Source: Campylobacter sp. UBA1713
GTDB lineage: Bacteria; Campylobacterota; Campylobacteria; Campylobacterales; Campylobacteraceae
Direction of reading: 5' to 3'
NCBI GenBank assembly: GCA_002317305.1
Contig: DCIZ01000063.1
Location: forward strand, 1 to 7,033
Length of the DNA stretch: 7,033 nt
Part shown: piece after piece, positions 1 to 5,133 of the stretch
How positions within the stretch are numbered: the stretch's first letter is position 1
How the letters are laid out: each line of letters opens with the position of its first letter
Position numbers and translations under genes: made by a program
Notes under the pieces: model-generated
The model's input: only the letters and a program-made list of their open reading frames with translations
What the model was told of the DNA's origin: nothing
Database searches by the model: none

Positions 1-61
1 CGGCGGGACGGTGGGACGGGGGCTAGCGCCCCTGCGACCCCATGAATCGCTCCGCTCACAA
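1..61 (-). repeat. Structured repeat module, inverted copy, cut by window edge
   Basis: Read on the minus strand from 61 down to 1, this stretch matches the plus-strand stretch 1553-1617 over nearly its whole length with scattered differences (comparison by eye). Both copies contain the same two small hairpins in series. The first is GCGAT/GTCGC (46-50 with 36-40 on the plus strand, one G-T wobble). The second is GGGGC/GCCCC at 19-23 and 28-32 with a 4-base loop. After the second hairpin the minus strand carries CCGTCCCA then CCGTCCCG, a short tandem duplication not seen in the other copy. It follows directly on the heptamer array behind the DUF507 gene and probably continues left of the window. 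There is no coding potential. It could be a structured RNA tail or a DNA repeat; function unknown. Confidence 0.7.
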
Positions 62-103
62 ATTTCCGTTTTCCGAACGCACTTCGCACTCTACACTCTG
101 CAT
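62..103 (-). repeat. Degenerate heptamer tandem array after the DUF507 stop
   Basis: Reading from 103 down to 62 on the minus strand, six consecutive 7-base units are visible: ATGCAGA, GTGTAGA, GTGCGAA, GTGCGTT, CGGAAAA, CGGAAAT. The first unit begins at the base immediately after the TAA stop of the DUF507 gene (stop at 104-106). The purine-rich strand is the same strand as the gene. The last three units share a 20-base block, with at most two differences, with sites after gltX (1775-1794) and at the end of the pseudopilin gene (7014-7033). Its 7-base period is not a multiple of three, so it is not coding sequence. Confidence 0.8.
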
Positions 104-646
104 TTAGTTTAGCCCCAGCCTCCGAAGCTCATCTTCGTAAATCCTACCAAACATCACTTCCCACTCGCTCGTCCCAAACTTCACGCCCTTCTTTTCCAGC
201 ACTCTACACGCTGCATTTTCTGCGCTCTCAAAGCCGTTTATGTAGCTCAAAATAGCCTCAAAAATGACATTTTTAACGCGGTTTTCACTCACCGAAAACG
301 CCACAAATTCACCCTTTTTCAGTGCCTCAAAAACCAAAAATGCCACATTTTCATAACGCTCCTCCACATCCATCTCAAAGTCAAATTTAGCCGCAAGCTG
401 CTTTTTCATCATAGAAAAAAGCGATCTTTTGTCCGCCCCACTCGCCTCTATCTCCTCCTCTCGCTCGTCTAGTAGCTCATTTACCCGCGCCTCAAGCGCT
501 TTTTCTTTTGCCATGTCGCTAGCCAAAACTCGCTCTATCTCCTCATAAATTTGCATCTCGACTGCGTTGAAACTCACGCCGCTTTTCAAAAGCTCTAGCG
601 CGATCTTGCGTGCGACAAACGATGCATGAAATGGCTTTAGTTTCAC
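104..646 (-). CDS. DUF507 family protein
   Basis: The 180-residue product starts MKLKPFHASFVARKIA and matches my recollection of the DUF507 family, a conserved cytoplasmic protein group of unknown function common in Campylobacterota and of about this length. It is highly charged and predicted mostly helical. There is an acidic, coiled-coil-like stretch around residues 45-70, and the N- and C-terminal halves look loosely alike (VARKIALELLKSG near 11 and VAFLVFEALKKGEF near 101), suggesting an internal duplication. There is no signal peptide or membrane segment. The start codon is GTG (644-646). AAGGGG at 653-658 sits six bases upstream, a well-placed ribosome binding site that supports this start. 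The gene is divergent from the TPM-like gene. A heptamer repeat begins directly after its TAA stop, so no ordinary terminator is visible. Function unknown; family assignment fairly secure. Confidence 0.85.
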   Translation of the reverse strand: MKLKPFHASFVARKIALELLKSGVSFNAVEMQIYEEIERVLASDMAKEKALEARVNELLDEREEEIEASGADKRSLFSMMKKQLAAKFDFEMDVEERYENVAFLVFEALKKGEFVAFSVSENRVKNVIFEAILSYINGFESAENAACRVLEKKGVKFGTSEWEVMFGRIYEDELRRLGLN

Positions 647-678
647 TTTTTTCCCCTTATTAAAACAAAAATTTTATT

Positions 679-686
679 ATTTTATC
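679..686 (-). promoter_or_regulatory. Possible -10 element for the DUF507 gene
   Basis: On the minus strand the sequence reads GATAAAAT, with TAAAAT at 679-684 in an AT-rich stretch about 35 bases upstream of the GTG start. Campylobacter sigma-70 promoters rely on an extended -10 and usually lack a clear -35, so this fits, but the region is so AT-rich that other placements are possible. Confidence 0.35.
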
Positions 687-718
687 GAAACAATGGTTAA
701 ATATAAGTTAAAAAAGGC

Positions 719-724
719 TATAAT
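719..724 (+). promoter_or_regulatory. Sigma-70 -10 box for the TPM-like gene
   Basis: A perfect TATAAT preceded by GGC lies 27 bases upstream of the ATG at 752. The predicted transcript start near 731 would give a leader of about 20 bases containing AAAGG (741-745) six bases before the ATG. The upstream DNA is A/T-rich with no recognisable -35, as is usual in this genus. Confidence 0.6.
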
Positions 725-751
725 TTTGCAAAATCTTTAAAAAGGCGTAAA

Positions 752-1303
752 ATGAGACGATTTTTTTTGATATTTGTAGCGGTTTTTTGCCTAAATGGCG
801 AAGTTTTAGACGAAGCAAATCTTTTTAGCACAGAAGTTAAAAACAAAATTTTACAAATTTCAAACGAGCTAGAAAACAAAACCAGCGTAAAGCTAAATTT
901 GGCTTCCATGGCGACTTTGAAAGACCCAAATTTGGCAGGCATCACGCTCGTTTTTGAGCCAAAAAACGCAGAAAAAAAGAGCGGACGAGTGCAAATTTAC
1001 GCCGATGAGGCAAATTTAAAACTATTTGACAAAGACGCCGTGCTTAGTCCTTTTCCGCACAAAGGAACGATCATTCCCATTTTGGTTAGTCCAAAAGGGG
1101 TAGACATCTACAACGCCGCGGCGCTAAACGGCATCGCCGACATCGCCGAGCAAGTTGCCAAAACAAAAGGCGTAAAGCTAGAAAGCTCCATCGGCAACGC
1201 CAACAAAGCCACGCTAAATCTCATGCGTTTTGGAATTTACGGCTTTTTGGCGGGCGTGGTTTTGGTCTTTTTGACAAAACGAATTTACCGAAAAAAGCAG
1301 TAA
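752..1303 (+). CDS. Small TPM-domain-like envelope protein with C-terminal membrane anchor
   Basis: The 183-residue protein has a short N-terminal signal peptide (residues 1 to about 16, MRRFFLIFVAVFCLNG; Cys13 is not in a good lipobox). Next comes LDEANLFSTEVKNKILQISNELENKT (residues 18-43), written here only to locate the region: the DEANLFS start and following helix resemble the opening of TPM (TLP18.3/Psb32/MOLO-1, YgcG-like) domains. The domain appears shortened or divergent after residue 60. A single hydrophobic helix at about 158-176 followed by RIYRKKQ anchors the C-terminus with its basic tail in the cytoplasm, leaving the domain in the periplasm. It is monocistronic with its own TATAAT promoter. 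A heptamer array starts one base after its TAA stop. The precise function is unknown; the TPM assignment rests on a short motif and is moderate. Confidence 0.6.
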   Translation: MRRFFLIFVAVFCLNGEVLDEANLFSTEVKNKILQISNELENKTSVKLNLASMATLKDPNLAGITLVFEPKNAEKKSGRVQIYADEANLKLFDKDAVLSPFPHKGTIIPILVSPKGVDIYNAAALNGIADIAEQVAKTKGVKLESSIGNANKATLNLMRFGIYGFLAGVVLVFLTKRIYRKKQ

Positions 1304-1304
1304 C

Positions 1305-1339
1305 ATTCAGAGTGCGGAAAACAGAGTGCGAAATGCAGA
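1305..1339 (+). repeat. Degenerate heptamer array after the TPM-like stop
   Basis: Five units in register: ATTCAGA, GTGCGGA, AAACAGA, GTGCGAA, ATGCAGA. The array begins one base after the TAA stop (1301-1303), with its purine-rich strand on the coding strand. It is followed by AATTTGCGATTCTC, which resembles the sequence following the other arrays (AAATTTGTG or AATTTGTG, then a GATTCT word). Confidence 0.75.
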
Positions 1340-1396
1340 AATTTGCGATTCTCAAAAAAAGCATAAACCAACGCCGTCATTCGCCATGGAGACAGC

Positions 1397-1501
1397 GACC
1401 GAAGAATCCCCCCGCCTGGCAAGGGCGAAGAATCTCTAAAATTCGCTTTTTTGTAAAATTTTAAGATTCTACTCGCTCACCAGGCGGGGGATTCTTCGGT
1501 C
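1397..1501. repeat. Long two-tier inverted repeat (hairpin of about 105 bases)
   Basis: The outer arms 1397-1419 (GACCGAAGAATCCCC then CCGCCTGG) and 1480-1501 are complementary over 22 pairs with one bulged C. An inner tier continues: GCGA at 1425-1428, AGAATCT at 1429-1435 and TAAAATT at 1437-1443 pair with AATTTTA, AGATTCT and TCGC on the right side between about 1458 and 1476. The apical loop is rich in T. Together these give about 40 pairs. The outer arm, preceded by GCCGTCATTC at 1373-1382, resembles from memory the widespread GTCATTC...CGAAGAATC intergenic palindromes of diverse bacteria. No transposase is nearby. As RNA it would be a very stable fold from either strand. Confidence 0.85.
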
Positions 1502-1506
1502 GGTAA

Positions 1507-1555
1507 CGGAAAACGGAATGCGGAATGCAGAAAACGGAGTGCGTAGTGCGGAAAT
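1507..1555 (+). repeat. Heptamer tandem array, seven units
   Basis: The cleanest array in the window: CGGAAAA, CGGAATG, CGGAATG, CAGAAAA, CGGAGTG, CGTAGTG, CGGAAAT in perfect 7-base register from 1507 to 1555. It starts six bases after the right arm of the long hairpin and leads directly into the structured module at 1553. Confidence 0.85.
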
Positions 1556-1606
1556 TTGTGAGAGGAGCGACTCAAAGGGGTCGCAGGGGCGTAGCCCCCG
1601 CCCACC
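1553..1606 (+). repeat. Structured repeat module, second copy
   Basis: This is the plus-strand counterpart of the module at 1-61 (minus). It begins AAATTTGTGAG, then has a GCGAC/GTCGC stem (1567-1571 with 1580-1584) and a GGGGC/GCCCC stem (1586-1590 with 1594-1598, three-base loop), then CCCACC. The other copy keeps both stems despite base changes: it has a G-T wobble in the first stem and a longer loop in the second. It runs into the 21-bp hairpin. It may be a structured RNA or DNA element; function unknown. Confidence 0.7.
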
Positions 1607-1661
1607 GTCCTCGCCACCATTTTCTTTGAGACGAAAGCGAAAAGAAAATGGTGGCGAGGAC
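1607..1661. repeat. Perfect 21-bp inverted repeat
   Basis: The arm 1607-1627 (GTCCTCGCCACC, then ATTTTCTTT) is the exact reverse complement of 1641-1661 (AAAGAAAAT, then GGTGGCGAGGAC), separated by a 13-base loop (1628-1640). A perfect stem of this length is far from chance. It could end transcription or stabilise the 3' ends of transcripts arriving from either side, or be the core of a small mobile palindrome. There is no T-tract directly after the stem. Confidence 0.9.
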
Positions 1662-1665
1662 AAAT

Positions 1666-1683
1666 AAAAAGCGTTAGCTTTTT
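1666..1683. terminator. Possible bidirectional terminator stem-loop
   Basis: AAAAAGC, GTTA loop, GCTTTTT gives a symmetric 7-bp stem whose arms supply a T-run on either strand. It sits between the convergent TPM-like and gltX genes, where a shared terminator is expected. The stem is short and only two pairs are G-C, so the call is weak; the neighbouring 21-bp hairpin may contribute. Confidence 0.4.
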
Positions 1684-1689
1684 ACCTAT

Positions 1690-1717
1690 CGGGAAACGGA
1701 ATGCGGAAAACGGAATT
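1690..1717 (+). repeat. Heptamer array, four units
   Basis: CGGGAAA, CGGAATG, CGGAAAA, CGGAATT in register, then TGTGAAAATTCGC. It is another member of the same degenerate 7-base family, lying inside the intergenic block rather than at a gene end. Confidence 0.7.
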
Positions 1718-1721
1718 TGTG

Positions 1722-1757
1722 AAAATTCGCTTTGTCGTAAATTTGACGATTCTGCTC
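1722..1757 (+). repeat. AAAATTCGC...GATTCT module, second copy
   Basis: AAAATTCGCTTT at 1722-1733 and GATTCTGCTC at 1748-1757 match, with the same order and similar spacing, AAAATTCGCTTT at 1438-1449 and GATTCTACTC inside the long hairpin (ending near 1474). Between them both carry GTAAA followed by TTT. The copy here lacks the pairing arms, so the module occurs both inside and outside the hairpin. Confidence 0.6.
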
Positions 1758-1794
1758 CACACTCCGCTCTCCGCTCTCCGTTTTCCGAACGCAC
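1753..1794 (-). repeat. Heptamer array touching the gltX stop
   Basis: On the minus strand, reading down from 1794: GTGCGTT, CGGAAAA, CGGAGAG, CGGAGAG, CGGAGTG, TGGAGCA. The first unit starts at the base immediately after the gltX TGA (1795-1797). The purine-rich strand is the gltX coding strand, as for the other gene-end arrays. Confidence 0.85.
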
Positions 1795-3201
1795 TCACTT
1801 TGCCAAAAGCAACTCCACACGCTTTACAAGCTCGCTAACACCTATGACCTCCATCACCTCAAAGATGCCAGGGCTCACAGTGCCGCCCGTGATGGCGATG
1901 CGAAGTGCTTGTGCCAAATCTTTTAGCTTTTTGCCCTCCCTCTCCAAAAACGCACCAGTAAAAGCCTCAAACTCGCCCGCCGTTTTCAAATTTGCCTCGT
2001 TTGCCTCCAAACCGCCACACGCCGCTTTCACCTCACCAGCAAATTTACCTAGCAAAGCCCTCGCCTCATCGCCCAAAAACTTCGCCACCGCCTTTTCGTC
2101 ATACTCACGCGGGCGTTCCAAAACCAAAAGCGCGCCATTTTTTAGCTCCAAAAGTGTCTTGCTCCGCTCACGCAAAGAGTTTAGCAAAAGCTCGCCACAC
2201 GGCAAAACCGCAAAGTCTAGCCCAAAAAATTTCATCGCCTCGTTTAGCCTCTCAAACGGCAAAGTTTTAATGTAGTGCTGATTCAGCCAGTCGAGTTTTG
2301 TAGCGTTGTATGTAGAAGCTGACTTGTTTATGTTGTGTGGGTCAAAAAGCCGCACCATGTCGTCTAGCCCAAATATCTCCTCGTCGCCATGACTCCACCC
2401 GAGCCGCACCAAAAAATTCAGCAACGCCTCTGGCAAGTAGCCCATGCGTTTATACTCCATCACATCTGTCGCGCCGTGCCTCTTACTGAGCTTGCTGCCA
2501 TCGCTGCCGTTTATCATAGCTACGTGAAAAAACTCTGGCACAGCAAAGCCCAAAGCCTCGTAAAGCACTATCTGTTTTGGCGTATTTGAGAGGTGGTCAT
2601 CGCCTCGTATAACGTGCGTTACGCCCATCAAAGCATCGTCAATCACGACTGTAAAGTTATATGTAGGCGTGCCGTCCGAACGTGCTATTATAAAGTCGTC
2701 CAAAATATCTTCACACCTAAATTTGACTTCGCCCTTGATTCCGTCCTTAAAGCGAATTTCACCAGTTAGTGGCGACTTTATGCGAATCACAGGTTCTACA
2801 TTTTCAGGCGGCACGCCCGCAAAGTCGCGATATCTGCCGTCATATTTTGGGCGCTCTTTTCTGGCTTCTTGCTCGGCTCGCAAAGCGTCTAACTCCTCTT
2901 TTGTCATGTAGCATTTGTAAGCCTTGCCGCTTTCTAGCAGTTTTTGCACATACTCTTTGTAAAGGTCAAAACGCTTTGACTGGTAGGTAACCTCGCCGTC
3001 ATAACAAAGTCCACACCACTCAAACGCCTCTTTTATGGCTTCTACTGCCTCTTCGCTGTTGCGTTTTAGGTCAGTGTCCTCGATGCGAAGAATGAATTTT
3101 CCGCCGTTTGCTCGTGCGTAAAGGTAGTTGTAGAGTGCTGTTCGTAGCCCGCCTATGTGTAAAAAACCCGTTGGACTCGGGGCAAATCTCGTTTTTAACA
3201 T
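1795..3201 (-). CDS. gltX: Glutamyl-tRNA synthetase, GltX1-like
   Basis: This cytoplasmic class I synthetase charges tRNA with glutamate. At 468 residues it has the usual length. The HIGH-type signature is HIGG at 15-18, after RFAPSPTG; the glutamate/ATP pocket region includes RIEDTDL (39-45); IARSDGTPTYNF lies at 172-183; the KMSKS-type loop is KLSKR at 237-241. The C-terminal anticodon-binding domain follows and is intact. The E. coli-type zinc ligands are mostly absent (only Cys97 in KCYM). Campylobacterota usually carry two GltX paralogs and no GlnRS, one paralog serving tRNA-Gln for the amidotransferase route. This sequence resembles my recollection of H. pylori GltX1, the tRNA-Glu enzyme, but the paralog is inferred. 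ATG start, with TAAGGA nine bases upstream (3211-3216). Divergent from the SurA-like gene. A heptamer array abuts its TGA. Confidence 0.96.
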   Translation of the reverse strand: MLKTRFAPSPTGFLHIGGLRTALYNYLYARANGGKFILRIEDTDLKRNSEEAVEAIKEAFEWCGLCYDGEVTYQSKRFDLYKEYVQKLLESGKAYKCYMTKEELDALRAEQEARKERPKYDGRYRDFAGVPPENVEPVIRIKSPLTGEIRFKDGIKGEVKFRCEDILDDFIIARSDGTPTYNFTVVIDDALMGVTHVIRGDDHLSNTPKQIVLYEALGFAVPEFFHVAMINGSDGSKLSKRHGATDVMEYKRMGYLPEALLNFLVRLGWSHGDEEIFGLDDMVRLFDPHNINKSASTYNATKLDWLNQHYIKTLPFERLNEAMKFFGLDFAVLPCGELLLNSLRERSKTLLELKNGALLVLERPREYDEKAVAKFLGDEARALLGKFAGEVKAACGGLEANEANLKTAGEFEAFTGAFLEREGKKLKDLAQALRIAITGGTVSPGIFEVMEVIGVSELVKRVELLLAK

Positions 3202-3232
3202 GTCGTTAAATCCTTATTTAAAAAAATTTTGG

Positions 3233-3238
3233 TATAAT
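3233..3238 (+). promoter_or_regulatory. -10 box of the SurA-like gene
   Basis: GGTATAAT, an extended -10 matching the Campylobacter sigma-70 pattern, lies in an A/T-rich tract. The predicted start near 3245 gives a leader of about 29 bases with AAAGAGG (3259-3265) eight bases before the ATG at 3274. It overlaps the region used by the opposing gltX promoter. Confidence 0.6.
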
Positions 3239-3248
3239 TTTAGGCAAA

Positions 3249-3259
3249 ATTATATTATA
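3249..3259 (-). promoter_or_regulatory. -10 box(es) of gltX
   Basis: On the minus strand two TATAAT words sit at 3254-3259 and 3249-3254, sharing one base. Either would place the start near 3242-3247 and give a leader of about 40-45 bases before the gltX ATG. The two divergent -10 boxes lie on the far side of each other's start sites, so the two polymerase footprints must overlap. Confidence 0.5.
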
Positions 3260-3273
3260 AAGAGGTTAAACAC

Positions 3274-4098
3274 ATGAAAAAATTCGCTTTTGCCCTACTT
3301 TTGCTAGGTTTTACATTTGGAAACGCAGCCGTCTTAAACAGCGTCATCGCGACAGTAAACAACGCGCCCATAACCGAATTTGAGTTAAAAGACGCCATGA
3401 AAAAATACAAAACCAACCGCGCAAACGCACTAAACGCACTCATTCGCCAAAAGCTCGAAGAGGAGCAGATTCGTAACTTTAATATCGTTACAAATGAGTA
3501 TGAAGTTGACAGGAGAATCGAACAAATTCGCGTAGGGCGCGGCTGGAGCGAGGCGCGTTTTAAAGCCGAAGTGAAAAAAGCGGGCTTAAACTGGGAGGAT
3601 TTTAGGGAAGAAATTTACCAAAATTTGCTAAAAGAGAAACTTTACGGCGGCATTTTACAAGAGGCGGGCAGAAATGTAACGCCAGAAAACGTGCGTAAAT
3701 TTTACGACCAAAACAAACACAGATTCTCATCTTACTCTAAATTTAGCATCGTTCACTACGCTGGCGCCACTGCTGAACTGGTTAAACGTGCCATTGCAAA
3801 CCCAATGACCCAAATCCCAAACACACAAGTCCAAAGGCTAGAGGTCGAAGCGGACAAGCTACCAGCAGGTTTGAGGGCGCTTTTCGAGCAGACACCAGAG
3901 GGCAAACGCACACAAATTTTCAACAACGGAAGGTTTTTTGAGGCGTTTATGGTGAGCGAGAAAAAGGGGATGCGAGTGGCAAAATTTGAGGACGTTGAGA
4001 AGCAGATAGCACAGATGATGTCTTCACGAGAGCAAGACATCTTTTTGGCTGACTACTTTAACAAACTCCGCGCAAAAGCGGTCATATCATATAAGTAG
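3274..4098 (+). CDS. SurA-like periplasmic chaperone / PPIase-like protein
   Basis: The 274-residue protein has a signal peptide (residues 1 to about 18, MKKFAFALLLLGFTFGNA, likely cut near NA|A). The SurA N-terminal signature AVLNSVIATVNNAPITEFEL (19-38) follows, with the helical chaperone region containing LIRQKLEEEQI. A parvulin-like segment spans roughly 136-230 (VTPENVRKFYDQNKHRF, then KFSIVHYAG), and a helix (238-268) returns to the chaperone core. The order SurA_N, parvulin-like, C-terminal helix and its position divergent from gltX match the C. jejuni protein Cj1289, known as a SurA-like chaperone. Such proteins help outer-membrane proteins cross the periplasm. The PPIase segment is short and diverged, so isomerase activity is doubtful. 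The start is supported by AAAGAGG and a TATAAT promoter. It is probably transcribed alone. Confidence 0.88.
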   Translation: MKKFAFALLLLGFTFGNAAVLNSVIATVNNAPITEFELKDAMKKYKTNRANALNALIRQKLEEEQIRNFNIVTNEYEVDRRIEQIRVGRGWSEARFKAEVKKAGLNWEDFREEIYQNLLKEKLYGGILQEAGRNVTPENVRKFYDQNKHRFSSYSKFSIVHYAGATAELVKRAIANPMTQIPNTQVQRLEVEADKLPAGLRALFEQTPEGKRTQIFNNGRFFEAFMVSEKKGMRVAKFEDVEKQIAQMMSSREQDIFLADYFNKLRAKAVISYK

Positions 4099-4263
4099 GT
4101 TTGTGCGGAAAAAACAAAACGCCATCATTTGTAGGTAGCAAAGCGTGCGAAAAATTTGCTTTCATAACGATGGCGTAAATTTGTCAAATTTACACAAAAG
4201 CAAATTTGCAAAATTCCGCACTCAAAACGCAAAACCAAATTTAAAAAACAAAAAAGGAAAAAA
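4099..4263. repeat. Nested inverted repeats in the gap before the yihY-like operon
   Basis: No gene fits here. GTGCGGAA (4103-4110) and TTCCGCAC (4214-4221) are perfect inverted arms enclosing a second hairpin: ACGCCATC (4119-4126) with GATGGCGT (4169-4176), and inside it AGCAAA (4137-4142) with TTTGCT (4155-4160). A tight stem-loop follows, GTAAATTT-GTC-AAATTTAC (4175-4193), then the palindrome GCAAATTTGC (4200-4209). GTGCGGA is one of the heptamer words and starts four bases after the SurA-like stop. The stems may end the upstream transcript. I see no convincing -10 box for the downstream operon, whose ribosome binding site is AAGGA at 4254-4258. Confidence 0.7.
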
Positions 4264-5133
4264 ATGAATCTCAACCTAAAAGAGTTAAAAACCGCATTTG
4301 TGCAAGCAAAGCAGTTTTACACGCTTGCTGCCGACAAACAGCTCATGCACTACGCGGCAAGCCTTAGCTACCACAGCGTTTTGAGCCTCATTCCACTCCT
4401 TTTGATCTCACTCGGGCTTTTTACAAAGATGCCTTCGTTTTACGTCTACTACGAAAAGATAAAACTTTTCATTTTTGAGAATCTCCTGCCTACACACCAG
4501 GAGACCATCACCTCATACATAGACCAGTTTTTAGGCAACATTAGCGCGCTTGGCATAGTCGGGCTCATAGCTGTCGCCTTTACTAGCATTATGTTTTTTA
4601 GCGACTACATCTTTGTCATAAACGTCATCACACGGGCAAATCCACGCGGTTTTTGGCGAAGTTTCTCCATCTACTGGACCATGATGACCCTCATGCCGCT
4701 CGCACTTGGCGTCAGTTTTTGGCTCTCTACCTTGATTCAAGCCGCGCTTGATAGCTACGGATATGGCATAAATTTTCTCTCCATCTTTCCCTACATCATC
4801 ATTTGGGCGATCTTTTGCATCACTTTCATGATCACCATAAACAAAGAGATGAAGTTTGTAAACGTCCTCTTTGCCTCGTTTATCAGCTCGTCCATCTGGG
4901 CAGTTTCTAAATTTATCTTTGTCCAATACGCCTTCTACAACAAGACCTACACAAGCATCTACGGCTCATTTTCCATCTTGCTTTTTTTCTTTTTGTGGTT
5001 GTATTTTTCGTGGGCTATCTTTTTGTATGGTGTCAAAATTCTCACACTTTTAGAGGACTACCGCACAAAAAAACTTCTCGAAAAAGAGAACGAAACGGGC
5101 GAAAACGAAGCTAAAAACGGAGGCGAAATTTGA
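4264..5133 (+). CDS. YihY/BrkB family (RbnBN-like) inner membrane protein
   Basis: The 289-residue polytopic protein has about six predicted helices (roughly 30-53, 94-120, 136-159, 171-193, 199-221, 233-263). The family signature is visible as LSYHSVLSLIPLLLISLG (34-51) and near the end as SIYGSFSILLFFFLWLYFSW (231-250), followed by AIFLYGVKI. The cytoplasmic tail is charged and low-complexity (KENETGENEAKNGG). The family was once named ribonuclease BN by mistake and also BrkB; its role is unsettled, with transport or lipid/envelope functions proposed. ATG start with AAGGA five bases upstream. It is the first gene of a tight three-gene set and overlaps the next start by four bases, so translational coupling is likely. 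Confidence 0.9.
   Translation: MNLNLKELKTAFVQAKQFYTLAADKQLMHYAASLSYHSVLSLIPLLLISLGLFTKMPSFYVYYEKIKLFIFENLLPTHQETITSYIDQFLGNISALGIVGLIAVAFTSIMFFSDYIFVINVITRANPRGFWRSFSIYWTMMTLMPLALGVSFWLSTLIQAALDSYGYGINFLSIFPYIIIWAIFCITFMITINKEMKFVNVLFASFISSSIWAVSKFIFVQYAFYNKTYTSIYGSFSILLFFFLWLYFSWAIFLYGVKILTLLEDYRTKKLLEKENETGENEAKNGGEI
5119..5123 (+). promoter_or_regulatory. Ribosome binding site that fixes a TTG start
   Basis: GGAGG, six bases before TTG at 5130-5132, lies inside the end of the yihY-like gene. The TTG overlaps the upstream TGA (5131-5133) as TTGA. No ATG follows in the downstream frame within the N-terminal segment, so the strong site supports TTG as the real start. Confidence 0.75.

Larger units (their letters stand above)
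1304..1794. other. Repeat-packed non-coding region between convergent genes
   Basis: These 491 bases separate the 3' ends of the TPM-like and gltX genes and contain no credible gene. Reading across: heptamer array (1305-1339); a GATTCTC module and a GCCGTCATTC word; a long two-tier hairpin (1397-1501); heptamers (1507-1555); a structured module (1553-1606); a perfect 21-bp hairpin (1607-1661); an A/T-flanked stem-loop (1666-1683); heptamers (1690-1717); a second GATTCT module (1722-1757); and a heptamer array on the minus strand touching the gltX stop (1753-1794). The block looks like a mosaic built from a few modules used more than once, in both orientations. No transposase, integrase or target-site duplication is visible. 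Confidence 0.75.

Noticed and set aside
62..103. DNA uptake sequence for natural transformation
   Set aside because: The sites are degenerate tandem arrays at gene ends rather than dispersed copies of one exact short word, and Campylobacter is not known to use this type of sequence; a whole-genome word count would be needed to reopen this.
1469..1794. Two overlapping minus-strand open frames (64 and 105 codons) in the intergenic block
   Set aside because: They run across heptamer arrays and hairpins, and their repetitive peptides (ENGERRAECGAES, FSAFRIPFS) are translations of the 7-base repeat in shifting frames. The longer one has no plausible ribosome site and ends at the gltX stop.
1304..1794. 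CRISPR array
   Set aside because: The units are 7 bases, contiguous and degenerate, with no spacers of regular length and no cas gene in view.
1304..1794. Complete insertion sequence
   Set aside because: No transposase-sized frame, no terminal inverted repeats at the block edges and no target duplication; at most non-autonomous elements.
1844..2990. Several plus-strand open frames across gltX
   Set aside because: They are antisense to a full-length, motif-complete GltX and show no ribosome sites or family motifs.
4531..4926. 131-codon antisense frame inside the yihY-like gene
   Set aside because: Its composition is highly charged with no recognisable motif, and the opposing strand encodes a clear membrane protein; it is a shadow frame.
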